From positions 1 through 64,000 of the forward strand of contig JBGAVW010000009.1 in assembly GCA_044227925.1 (NCBI GenBank): a stretch of DNA of 64,000 nt. The letters are read 5' to 3'. Source of the stretch: JADJLQ01 sp044227925 (GTDB lineage: Bacteria > Bacteroidota > Bacteroidia > Chitinophagales > Saprospiraceae). A model generated the notes under the pieces. That model searched no databases, was not told the origin of the DNA, and saw only the letters and a program-made list of their open reading frames with translations. Shown one piece after another: positions 45,989-54,337 of the stretch. How positions within the stretch are numbered: the stretch's first letter is position 1; each line of letters begins with the position of its first letter. The position numbers and the translations under genes are program-made.

Positions 45989-48775
45989 TTGCCGGGTATC
46001 AGATATTGTTTCATTTTTTCGTTATTTTTTCTCACTTCAATCACTCATGCCCAGATTCCTCAGCACCTGAAGCGGCAGGTAATCATAAGTGACCAAGCTA
46101 TCGCCAAAGCGAATAAATATGCAAGTAAGGTCGACTCCGATCCGGTTATTGCAGATAAATTGTATCAAAATGCGATGGAGGAGTACAATAAGCTAGTGCA
46201 AAACCTTGCCAAAGAGCAGAATGATTCGGTCTCCATGATAGCATATAATCACCTGGGATTTTTAAATTATTATTTTGATAGCTTATCGCTGGCTAAGTCC
46301 AATTATCTCAAAGCGTTATGGCTACATAAAAAATATCATTTTCTTCCGGATTCATCTTTATTTCCATCCTTTATTTTTACCGGAAGCATTTATTACCGTG
46401 AAAACATGTTTGACTCTGCTTATTATTATTTTAAAATAGCAGAATCCATCAATGACAAAATAAAAAACAGTTTACCTGAGACCCAACGATTATATAACTG
46501 GTTGGGCGGCATGTATTATGAAACAGGCAATTATAAACAAGCTAAAAACTATTTTGAAAAAGCACTGTCCATGCTAAAACCTTCCCATCCGTATGCAAAG
46601 GACCTGGCTATCCGATATGAAAATAATATAGCAGCCTCCCTGGTCAAACTGGAGCAGTTTGCCGTAGCGGATTCAATATATAAAATACTATTGGCAAAAG
46701 GCATAAATACCAATGAACTTAAAAATAACAGAGGAATTGTAAATCTAAAATCCGGCAATTACGAAGCGGCCCTGGGTTTTTTTAAATCGGTGGTTTTTGA
46801 AAACGACCTGAAAATCACTTTATATAATCATATTGGTTATACCTATGCGATGACAGGTTTCCCTGATTCTGCTGCATTGTATTACAATAAGGCGTTACTT
46901 GAAAACTCAAAATGGAGCGGTGAGAAGAAAAACCTAAAACATGGATATACCTTGCAAAATATAGCCCGGTTAAAGGAAAGCCAGGACTCATTGCAGCTTG
47001 CTATACAGGCATACCAGTCAGCCATGTTGCAATTTTATCCTTCGTATAATTCATTGGATTCATATGCCAATCCCGATACTTTTTCAGGTATCTTTTCATA
47101 CCTCGATTTATTCAATGTACTTATAGCCAAAGGGGATGTATTTGAAAAAATGTACAGGCAAACAGACTCTGTACACCACCTGGATGCCTCGCTAAAAGCC
47201 TATGCCTCGGCATTCAAATTGGTCCATTATGTAGATCAGATGTATGACAGTGATGATGCAAGGCTATTTTTAAATTCAATTAAATACGGTGTGCATGACA
47301 AGCCCATTCAATTAAGCCTGATAGCATATACGAAGACTAAGAATAAAGAATATTTGTCTAAGGCATATTTTTTTGATCAGCAAAATAAGGCCAGCATACT
47401 CACCTATAATGTACAAGAGCAAAGTATAAAAAATAAAAATAAAAACATTACAGACTTGTTTGAAAGGGAAAAAGCTTTAAAATCGCAAATTACACGGATG
47501 GTCCTGAAAGCAAATCAGACAAGAGACAGTGCAAACCTTTCAAAATACAATATTCAGATACGGGATGCGGAGATTGAATTATCAAAAATACAAGAACAAA
47601 AAAATGCATTTCCTCAATTTAAATCCTTGCCCCAAACTATTCCTCAAGTATCCGAGTTACAACAATCTTTAGGTGATGCTACAGCGGTGATTTCGTATCA
47701 TTTATCAAAGCATAGTATTGTAATTATTGTCATTACCAAAAACAGTATCGACCAGACGGTAGTAGCCATTGACTCGCAGTTTTATCAAAATGTATCTGAT
47801 TTTAAAACCAGCCTGGACCCTGGTTCATTGCCTTCACAATACAAAGGAATGGCATTATCCCAATCCTTGTATAATCAGTTGATAGTCCCAATTTATGCAA
47901 CGGTACGGGACAAAAAGAAGTTGATCATTATACCCGACGATGAGCTTAATAGTTTACCCTTTGAGGCATTGCAAGATCAGGATGAAATGTACCTGGTCAG
48001 GAAATTTAATATACATTACCAATATTCTACTTCCTTGCTACTCAGTAAAACAAAAAATAAAAAATATCTGCCGGTGCTGGCTCTGGCCCCATTTGCTAAC
48101 CAGGGATTGGGGCACTATAGCCAACTTTTGTATTCCCGCCAGGAAATAGAATCCTTGCCGGGTAAAATATTATTAAATCAGTTGGCTTCTAAAAAAGCAT
48201 GTTTAACTAATATTAATGGATATCCTGTTATTCACCTGGCCACCCATACCTTTATAGATGAAACCACACCGGATAATTCACATATAGCCTTTAGCCAGGA
48301 AGGGGATTCTACAGATTCAAAATTATTTTTACCTGAAATATATAATCTGCCTTTGGATTCCACATCGCTCGTAATATTAAGTGCATGTGAATCAGCCTAT
48401 GGTAAGCTTACCAAGGGCGAAGGTATGATGAGCCTTTCCAGAGCTTTTTATTATGCAGGTTGTCCTAATATAATAGCTGCATTGTGGAAAGCAGATGATC
48501 AATCTACTTCCTGGATTTTACAAAAATTTTATCGTTATATTCACAAGGGATACTCCATTTCCTCTTCATTACATCAAGCTAAATTGGATTATCTGAATTC
48601 ATCTGAAATCGAAAATCAATATAAGACGCCTTATTTTTGGGCTCACCTGGTATTGACCGGAGAATTGGATCAAACCGATACTACCAGCACTTGGTATATA
48701 TATGTCACAATACTGGTCATATTAATTCCTTTCGGTATTGCACTGAAAAAATTATTTAAAAAAGCAATTGTTTAA
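45989..48775 (+). CDS. Exported TPR-CHAT protease with C-terminal membrane anchor
   Basis: A 928-residue protein. It starts at a TTG (45989); an in-frame stop nine bases upstream and no earlier ATG leave this as the best start, which begins a signal peptide (MPGIRYCFIFSLFFLTSITHAQ). Residues ~40-430 are TPR repeats (YNWLGGMYYETGNYKQAKNYFEKAL and others). Residues ~480-540 are a charged helix. Residues ~600-895 form the CHAT domain with catalytic His753 (HLATHT) and Cys800 (LSACESAYG). A membrane helix lies at ~902-920 (WYIYVTILVILIPFGIAL), followed by Lys residues. The CHAT fold is caspase-like (clan CD). The enzyme therefore probably works in the periplasm attached to the membrane. It follows the sigma, anti-sigma and lipoprotein genes. 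Confidence 0.88.
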   Translation: MPGIRYCFIFSLFFLTSITHAQIPQHLKRQVIISDQAIAKANKYASKVDSDPVIADKLYQNAMEEYNKLVQNLAKEQNDSVSMIAYNHLGFLNYYFDSLSLAKSNYLKALWLHKKYHFLPDSSLFPSFIFTGSIYYRENMFDSAYYYFKIAESINDKIKNSLPETQRLYNWLGGMYYETGNYKQAKNYFEKALSMLKPSHPYAKDLAIRYENNIAASLVKLEQFAVADSIYKILLAKGINTNELKNNRGIVNLKSGNYEAALGFFKSVVFENDLKITLYNHIGYTYAMTGFPDSAALYYNKALLENSKWSGEKKNLKHGYTLQNIARLKESQDSLQLAIQAYQSAMLQFYPSYNSLDSYANPDTFSGIFSYLDLFNVLIAKGDVFEKMYRQTDSVHHLDASLKAYASAFKLVHYVDQMYDSDDARLFLNSIKYGVHDKPIQLSLIAYTKTKNKEYLSKAYFFDQQNKASILTYNVQEQSIKNKNKNITDLFEREKALKSQITRMVLKANQTRDSANLSKYNIQIRDAEIELSKIQEQKNAFPQFKSLPQTIPQVSELQQSLGDATAVISYHLSKHSIVIIVITKNSIDQTVVAIDSQFYQNVSDFKTSLDPGSLPSQYKGMALSQSLYNQLIVPIYATVRDKKKLIIIPDDELNSLPFEALQDQDEMYLVRKFNIHYQYSTSLLLSKTKNKKYLPVLALAPFANQGLGHYSQLLYSRQEIESLPGKILLNQLASKKACLTNINGYPVIHLATHTFIDETTPDNSHIAFSQEGDSTDSKLFLPEIYNLPLDSTSLVILSACESAYGKLTKGEGMMSLSRAFYYAGCPNIIAALWKADDQSTSWILQKFYRYIHKGYSISSSLHQAKLDYLNSSEIENQYKTPYFWAHLVLTGELDQTDTTSTWYIYVTILVILIPFGIALKKLFKKAIV

Positions 48776-48948
48776 AATAGCAGGCTAAATCTTTTTTTGG
48801 CGTGCCCGAATGTAAAATAAAAGTTCAGGTCTTATTTTTTTAATGAATAATTTGAATTAGCTTTTATCAAAAAAAATTATACTAATAAAGCGAGTATAAG
48901 AGGTTAATGGGTTGGAAAAATTATTATTTTAACACCTCATAATAAGAT

Positions 48949-49938
48949 TTAGCTAAAATCGACTGGTACTATATCGAGGAAATTAGTATTCCATATTTTC
49001 ATCTCTGTCTCCTGGTCGACATTGCCTCCGGATAATATTACCATTACCCGCTTAGGTTGGGATTGACCTTGTAACCATTGGTGTATAGCAGCCATGGCTA
49101 CGGCGCTGGTGGGTTCTACTCTTATTTTGAGCAGGTGATTGAGCCATTGAGTCCAGTATTTGATAGCATATTCAGTTACTTCTATCATCTCATCCAGTTT
49201 CAATATATATTCAAATGTAAGATTGCCCAGGGCTGGTGTCATCACTCCGTCGGCTATAGTATCCGGTATGCCATTTAATTTTTGAATGCTTTTGGCCCTG
49301 ATTGACATTGCAGCATCATTGGCATTTGCCGGTTCGCCTCCAATAACTTTAATATTTGGCGCTAATGCTTTTGCAGCTACATATGTACCGGATAATAATC
49401 CACCTCCCCCACAGGGTGCGCATATGGCGTCAATACCCTTATGATCATACAATGCTTCGAGGGCAGCGGTACCCTGGCCACTCATGACCTGCTCATGATT
49501 AAAAGGATGTATCCAATACGTGCCCTTGGTTTCAGCAGCTTTTTTTACCTGGGCATCTACTTCATCGCGGGTATCAAATAATTTTACTTCTGCTCCATAA
49601 GATCTGCTGGCCTGCATTTTGATCTTTGATGCATACGACGGCATAAATATGGTAGCAGGAATGTGAAATTGTTTTGCAGCCCAGGCTACCGCCTGTGCAT
49701 GATTGCCAGAGCTTTGGGCTACAATATGATCTACAGGGATATTATTTTCTTTCAGCCAGGATACAGTATTTAACGCACCTCTGGCTTTGAATGCCCCTAT
49801 TTTTTGCAAGCATTCAGCTTTAAAAAACAGTTCATGACCAAGCCATTGATTTAATAGTGACGATTGCAGTACTGGTGTATGATGTATAAATGGTTTTATA
49901 CGTGTGTGGGCATCCTTAATATCCTGTATTTGGATCAT
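48949..49938 (-). CDS. Threonine/serine dehydratase, PLP fold type II
   Basis: A 329-residue cytoplasmic enzyme. The PLP lysine motif is AFKARGALNT, the substrate loop SSGNHAQAVAWAAK, the phosphate-binding Gly run PCGGGGLLSG, and LSGGNVD near the end. Members of this family deaminate L-threonine to 2-oxobutanoate or act as serine racemase/dehydratase. The lack of the C-terminal ACT domain puts it with the catabolic short form (TdcB-like) or serine racemase, not the biosynthetic IlvA. It is 23 nt behind the lipoprotein gene at 49962 on the same strand. Exact substrate is uncertain. Confidence 0.88.
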   Translation of the reverse strand: MIQIQDIKDAHTRIKPFIHHTPVLQSSLLNQWLGHELFFKAECLQKIGAFKARGALNTVSWLKENNIPVDHIVAQSSGNHAQAVAWAAKQFHIPATIFMPSYASKIKMQASRSYGAEVKLFDTRDEVDAQVKKAAETKGTYWIHPFNHEQVMSGQGTAALEALYDHKGIDAICAPCGGGGLLSGTYVAAKALAPNIKVIGGEPANANDAAMSIRAKSIQKLNGIPDTIADGVMTPALGNLTFEYILKLDEMIEVTEYAIKYWTQWLNHLLKIRVEPTSAVAMAAIHQWLQGQSQPKRVMVILSGGNVDQETEMKIWNTNFLDIVPVDFS

Positions 49939-49961
49939 ACTACTTATTTGATTTTCCTTTA

Positions 49962-50477
49962 CTATTTACTTTCTGCATTTTCTGGATAATAATGAAAGCC
50001 TAAATAAGCAATCTTCCACTCCCCATTTTCCTTTTCGAGTATCCTGGTCTCTAAGGACTTACCAAGAAATTTTCGGGTATCTTTTTCGTAAGAGTATTGA
50101 TCAAAAGTGTACCAGGCCATATCATTTGAGATTCGAAAATTTTCATTTTTACGCTCTTCAGTAGAGCCTTGCCAGAGCGTTTCATTTTTATCGAATTGTT
50201 TTTTCTTTTCTGCTGACAATGATTCGAAGCCCATATTGGCAGCCACTTTTTCAGGATACCCTTCCCAGTAGCCAAACTTTCTGAAAGCAGGGGATTGCAG
50301 ATAGGTACTCTTCCATGCTTCAAAATCTTGTTTGTAATACGATTCGGTTTCTTTGGCTATAACAGCCTGTATGGCTGCTTTTTCTTTTTCAACATCGACA
50401 GTAAGGCTCTCTGTTTTTTGTTGATTGCAGTAAGTTAGAAAAAAGCACATTCCAAGTAAAAAAATAATTCTTTTCAT
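49962..50477 (-). CDS. SnoaL/NTF2-like lipoprotein
   Basis: A 171-residue protein from the ATG at 50477 (signal MKRIIFLLGMCFFLTYCNQ with Cys17 lipobox). The mature domain begins KEKAAIQAVIAKETESYYKQDFEAWKSTYL and ends ETRILEKENGEWKIAYLGFHYYP, the pattern of the NTF2-like (SnoaL/DUF4440) fold. Such proteins bind small ligands, and some are enzymes. No catalytic residues are clear. It is upstream of the threonine dehydratase gene, and the short gap suggests co-transcription, but a metabolic link is not evident. Confidence 0.75.
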   Translation of the reverse strand: MKRIIFLLGMCFFLTYCNQQKTESLTVDVEKEKAAIQAVIAKETESYYKQDFEAWKSTYLQSPAFRKFGYWEGYPEKVAANMGFESLSAEKKKQFDKNETLWQGSTEERKNENFRISNDMAWYTFDQYSYEKDTRKFLGKSLETRILEKENGEWKIAYLGFHYYPENAESK

Positions 50478-50665
50478 GTGATGTAAATTTTTGAATCCAA
50501 TAAAAATAAGCAAAAAAATATATACATCTTAAGGAATGATAGTAATGTGCACTATACGTACATTCCACTACTGCTCTAAATTCAATCAAGGCAGTATGGG
50601 GGAATATAAAGAAGAAATAAAGCTCTGTAAGAGATAGATTACGTGGAGCTATCTTTGGTTACTTG

Positions 50666-50781
50666 TTATTTATTTAATACTAAAAGGTAAAATCCAAGGC
50701 CAGTATAAACATGCCGCGGAAAAGAGGCTCTACCGGCCTGCACATAACTCAGCACCGTACTTAGATTCTTGCTGGCAGTAT
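50666..50781 (-). pseudogene. Possible remnant of an outer-membrane protein C-terminus
   Basis: In the 320-nt gap 50478-50797 one minus-strand frame gives a 38-codon open stretch, SKNLSTVLSYVQAGRASFPR followed by HVYTGLGFYLLVLNK and a stop, preceded by an in-frame stop. The alternating pattern of aromatic and small residues would suit the last strands of a beta-barrel, but no start and no upstream domain exist. It may be a decayed gene end. Nothing else is seen in this gap. Confidence 0.25.
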
Positions 50782-50797
50782 TTCATTCTATTCTTAT

Positions 50798-51355
50798 TTA
50801 CTTTATCACTCCGTAGCATAATTCTACCATTCCGTTTTTATATGCTTTCGCGTCTTTAAGGTGTAATCCTTGTTCCTGTCTTATTTCGTTGAAGTAGGGC
50901 ATTCCTTCACCCAAGATAATTGGCAAAATACTTATTCGAATTTCGTCTGCTAATTTTAACCTGATAAATTCTCTGGCTGTAATAGAACCACCTACCATCC
51001 AAACGTTTTTATATTTTGGCTTGAGTTCCTCGTTTACCAGTTTAAGTATTTCTCCCCCGTAGAATTGAATGTTTTGCCTGTCGGTTTTCAGGTTACGATT
51101 GGTTAACACGTATGTTGGCTTGTCGCCATAAGCCCAACCGTAATCTTTTGCCAATGCTTCTGCAAGTTCATAGGTCTTCGATCCCATTATGTAGCAGTCA
51201 ATCGTTTTTAGAAATTCTTCAGGATTTTCACCATCCACTCCCTTATCGTATTGGCTTGAAGTTTCAAACCACGAAATACTATTGTCCTTCCTGGCAATAA
51301 TTCCGTCGAGGCTTGACACCATATGTATAGTTGTATTAAATCTTGCTTTTTCCAT
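50798..51355 (-). CDS. RibD-C/dihydrofolate-reductase-like protein
   Basis: A 185-residue cytoplasmic protein of the dihydrofolate-reductase superfamily (RibD C-terminal type). Marks include HMVSSLDGIIARKDNSISWFE at the start, YIMGSKTYELAEAL and VWMVGGSITAREFIRLKLADEIRISILPIILGEGMPYF. The NADPH-binding GG is intact. Such proteins are close in fold to RibD reductase, but when isolated they usually lack a proven substrate. A second member is at 52583. Both are near the ArsR-SRPBCC pair and the Arr gene, a region of small accessory genes. Confidence 0.82.
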   Translation of the reverse strand: MEKARFNTTIHMVSSLDGIIARKDNSISWFETSSQYDKGVDGENPEEFLKTIDCYIMGSKTYELAEALAKDYGWAYGDKPTYVLTNRNLKTDRQNIQFYGGEILKLVNEELKPKYKNVWMVGGSITAREFIRLKLADEIRISILPIILGEGMPYFNEIRQEQGLHLKDAKAYKNGMVELCYGVIK

Positions 51356-51513
51356 ATAGATCGTTTTTACATCATCGCATTTTTGAGTACTGCTGTTGCT
51401 AAATTAAACACATAAAATCTACAAAGGGATTTAAAGGCCCTCCATATCATGTAAAAAAATAAATTTCAAGATAAATTCAGAAACTCAAATGGCTATTGAA
51501 TTAATTTGTAAAG

Positions 51514-51981
51514 TCATTCTTTTAATTTTCTCCTGATCACATCTTCCATCCTGTTTAAAGCAGAACCCCAACCATTGTAAAATCCCATTTTTTCTTGCGC
51601 TTTGGCATAGTCTTCGGTTTCGTGTACTACACTAAATTCAAAATTAGTTTTATCACCATCCGCTGAAAACGTAACATGCAGCTCCACATTTTCTGTCATG
51701 GGTCTAAAGTCGGCACTGGTTATAATTTTTTCGTGTTCTACAATTTCTAAATACGTACCTTCTGAAATAAAATCGGCGCCATTCGGCATGGGCATTGAAA
51801 ATTTCCATTTACCACCTACTTTAAAATCGTGTTCTACTACATGTATTTTCATTCCTTGCGGAGCCCACCATTCAAGTATTTGGTCAGATTGTGTCCAGGC
51901 ATCCCAAACTAATTTGACGGGGGCATTAAAGATCTTTTTAATCGTTAAAGTGCGATTTGTTGCGTGATCTGATTTACTCAT
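51514..51981 (-). CDS. SRPBCC/AHSA1-like domain protein
   Basis: A 155-residue cytoplasmic protein. RTLTIKKIFNAPVKLVWDAWTQSDQILEWWAPQGM is the START/AHSA1 (activator of Hsp90 ATPase homolog) signature, followed by GGKWKFSMPMPNGADF, and the closing helix (YNGWGSALNRMEDVI). The fold forms a hydrophobic cavity for small ligands. It overlaps the ArsR gene by 8 nt (51974-51981), so the two are co-translated. In this common gene pair the SRPBCC protein may bind the inducer, but this is inference. Confidence 0.87.
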   Translation of the reverse strand: MSKSDHATNRTLTIKKIFNAPVKLVWDAWTQSDQILEWWAPQGMKIHVVEHDFKVGGKWKFSMPMPNGADFISEGTYLEIVEHEKIITSADFRPMTENVELHVTFSADGDKTNFEFSVVHETEDYAKAQEKMGFYNGWGSALNRMEDVIRRKLKE

Positions 51982-52321
51982 TTTTTTTGCTTTTAATTTT
52001 TGTTTGTAATTTATTTATATGTCGTTCAAAATTGTCAATACGCTGTACCCACTGTTGTTGATATTGCTCTAACCACATAAAGGCAGGAATTAAACTTTTG
52101 GGATTTACTTTACAAAATCGTTCCCTTCCTTTTTGTTCAATTTCCACTACACCACATTCTGTCAGGTGTTTGATGTGTTGGGAAACTGCCGGACGGCTGA
52201 TGGCAAATTTTTCTGCAATAGCATTAAGTGTCATAGGTCCTCTGGAAAGGAGGTCTATGATTTGTCGCCGGTTTGGGTCGGCTATGGCCTGAAAAATATC
52301 TCGTCTTAATTCCGATGCCAT
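51974..52321 (-). CDS. ArsR-family winged-helix repressor paired with SRPBCC
   Basis: A 115-residue regulator: RRDIFQAIADPNRRQIIDLL, LNAIAEKFAISRPAVSQHIKHL (recognition helix) and EIEQKGRERFCKVNPKS (wing). There are no metal Cys pairs (only Cys in TECGVV and ERFCKV). The C-terminal helix (VQRIDNFERHINKLQTKI) is a dimerisation tail. It overlaps the SRPBCC gene and is a paralog of the regulator at 23622. It likely represses its own operon; a promoter and inverted repeat lie just upstream (52327-52379). Confidence 0.9.
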   Translation of the reverse strand: MASELRRDIFQAIADPNRRQIIDLLSRGPMTLNAIAEKFAISRPAVSQHIKHLTECGVVEIEQKGRERFCKVNPKSLIPAFMWLEQYQQQWVQRIDNFERHINKLQTKIKSKKNE

Positions 52322-52326
52322 ATCAT

Positions 52327-52379
52327 GTAAGTGATTACTTACACAAAAGTATATGTAAGTATTTGATTACGCAAATATT
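52327..52379 (-). promoter_or_regulatory. Promoter and palindromic operator of the ArsR-SRPBCC operon
   Basis: On the minus strand, TTTG (52372-52375 reversed), 20 nt, then TACTTTTG (52344-52351 reversed), exactly the -33/-7 layout. Between the -7 element and the ATG is the perfect palindrome GTAAGT-GATT-ACTTAC (52327-52342), with another GTAAGT half site at 52355-52360. The 20-mer at 52360-52379, TATTTGATTACGCAAATATT, is the same as at the other ArsR gene apart from one base. Confidence 0.65.
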
Positions 52380-52582
52380 TTTGTAATTATTTTTTTGGGT
52401 GAATAAATAGTTGATAAAATGTAATTAGATCGCCCAGGCAGTGCTCAATACCCTGCTGGTAATAAATGTACAGTCATCTTTTTATTTCAGTGGTTTAGCT
52501 CTATAGCTGGGTCTACATTCAATAGCATTCACAGAAGGTGGCTATGATAAGCTAAATGACTATTTTTATGGAGTTTGGATTT

Positions 52583-53203
52583 TTATTTCTTAGTCAGCTT
52601 ATATCTCAAATGAGTAGTCAACGGTGCTGGTATCACTTCATCGATATGTATGTGGTATATATCTTTATCCATTCCTTCAAAAAGCCGGATACCACTTCCT
52701 AAAAATACTGGAGCAATGTGTATAAAAAATTCATCTACCAGTCCTGCATTGAGAAATTGCTGGATCGTATTAGCACCACCCTGAATTCGTATGTCTTTTC
52801 CTTTGGCCGAAATTCGTGCTTTATGCAATGCACTTTCTATACCGTCATTTATGAAATAAAAAGTAGTCGATCCTTGTTGAACCCAGGGATCACGTTTTTC
52901 ATGTGTCAGCACATACACATCTGCTTTGTATAAATCATTTGGCCAGCTGACTTCACCTTCTTCAAACATCCGTTTGCCCATAATGAATGCACCGGTACGG
53001 TCTATGGTCTCCCGGATATACCTTCCATCAGGTCCATCTTCTTTGCCTCCCTCCAATCCAAGGTATTCCCAAAAAGCTTTTTGATGAAACATCCACGAAT
53101 GAATCTGGCCTGAAACACCTCCCATTGGATTTTTAGGACCCCTATTATCTCCGGCAAAAAAACCGTCAAGAGATATCGCGCTGTCAAAGATTATTTTACT
53201 CAT
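52583..53203 (-). CDS. DHFR/RibD-C-like protein
   Basis: A 206-residue protein: IIFDSAISLDGFFAGDNRGPKNPMGG, GAFIMGKRMFEEGEVSWP, IRIQGGANTIQQFLNAGLVDEFFIHIAPVFLGSGIRLFEG. This is the same superfamily as the protein at 50798 but a different subfamily, with the GGAN NADPH-binding loop intact. No dedicated pathway is visible. It is probably a stand-alone reductase of unknown substrate. It lies between the ArsR-SRPBCC pair and the Arr gene on the same strand. Confidence 0.82.
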   Translation of the reverse strand: MSKIIFDSAISLDGFFAGDNRGPKNPMGGVSGQIHSWMFHQKAFWEYLGLEGGKEDGPDGRYIRETIDRTGAFIMGKRMFEEGEVSWPNDLYKADVYVLTHEKRDPWVQQGSTTFYFINDGIESALHKARISAKGKDIRIQGGANTIQQFLNAGLVDEFFIHIAPVFLGSGIRLFEGMDKDIYHIHIDEVIPAPLTTHLRYKLTKK

Positions 53204-53312
53204 ATTTTATATTGAAATTTGATTTATTATTGAAAAACTATGGATATGTAAAAGAATAAGCTTGAACGCCATATGCAGTCGTTTGTAACTTATATCATAA
53301 AATGAAGAATAC

Positions 53313-53750
53313 TTAATCGTTTAGTGATTGAATACCTTGTGCTTTTAATTTCATCAAATTATCTTTCATAGCCTGTACTTGCTCTGTGGGGTGGCTTTGC
53401 CAAATGGCAACTTCCCCAACTATTTTTAATGGATGAATCGAACGATACGATTTTGTGGGATTACCCGGAAATTTTCTGTCAGTCAGATCCGGATCATTTT
53501 CTATCTCTCCGGTAGGCTCGACCAGATAAATTCTCTCCCGTCCTTCTGCCAACGCAAGCTCCGCTCCCCAGATGGCCGCATCCAGTGTAGCTGTCAAAAA
53601 AATGTATTTAGCATTTTTTCTTTCTCCATAATTTGAATTTTTGCCCACTTCAATAAAATCGCCCAGCTTGAGGTCGGCTTTTGTCCCGTGAAAATAGGTT
53701 TGTGCAAATGGAGTTTGAATAGATTTATTTATTTTATTGTCTTGTTCCAT
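53313..53750 (-). CDS. arr: NAD(+)-rifampin ADP-ribosyltransferase
   Basis: A 145-residue protein with the whole Arr signature: TYFHGTKADLKLGDFI, KYIFLTATLDAAIWGAELALAEG, ERIYLVEPTGEIENDPDLTD and KFPGNPTKSYRS. Arr enzymes transfer ADP-ribose from NAD+ to the 23-hydroxyl of rifamycins and so inactivate them. Length matches chromosomal Arr proteins (~140). The gene is not flanked by integron or insertion-sequence elements in this window, and base composition looks similar to the neighbours, so it is probably a resident chromosomal copy. Activity is inferred from family. Confidence 0.9.
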   Translation of the reverse strand: MEQDNKINKSIQTPFAQTYFHGTKADLKLGDFIEVGKNSNYGERKNAKYIFLTATLDAAIWGAELALAEGRERIYLVEPTGEIENDPDLTDRKFPGNPTKSYRSIHPLKIVGEVAIWQSHPTEQVQAMKDNLMKLKAQGIQSLND

Positions 53751-54337
53751 TTTTTAAAATTTGGTTTCCTCTTTTTTTAAAGCTTCTTCAACAGAAATGA
53801 GATTGGTACTAAAGCCTTACATTATATCGGTATACTGTTGATTAATTACTTCGCAGGCAATATTAGCAATAATGTGGATGATGACTGTAGATTTTTTAGT
53901 TTTCATCCGAACCTTTTCTTCTTTTTTGAGTTAACACTAACTGGTTGGAGTGGTATCGCTTTTTGGTAATAGCCTATGGCTTCCTATTTCCTGTTTAATG
54001 GTAAATAAATTAGTAGCTATTGCTGGTGTCATCAGCACTTAGTCAGGAAACTCAACCTTTATTCTTTATTTTTTCAGCTTATGAGAATTGCTTTTAAATC
54101 TTTGGTGTGGAAACCGTATCCAATGGCAAAGCCAAATGAGAATTGGGGGGTGAAACAGGTCCTTGTGGTAGAGACTGCACTTTTTTCCGACATTCTTTCT
54201 TGGCTCTTTAAATAAGATTTAAGAAATGATTTTTGAACTCCTGAATAGCTAAGATTGACAATTTAGTTGGATATTTGTTATGCTTTCTCCGAAAAATAAA
54301 AAGTATCTCATACTCATAAAAATCCTAAAACCGTAAA
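53751..54337. other. 587-nt gap without a recognisable gene
   Basis: No open frame of convincing length, RNA gene or strong hairpin was found between the Arr gene and the GrpB gene. The gap is AT-rich with short homopolymer runs. It may contain an unrecognised small RNA or a decayed gene. Confidence 0.5.

Noticed and set aside
53313..53750. Arr on a mobile cassette
   Set aside because: No integron recombination site, IS end or direct repeat is visible around the gene.
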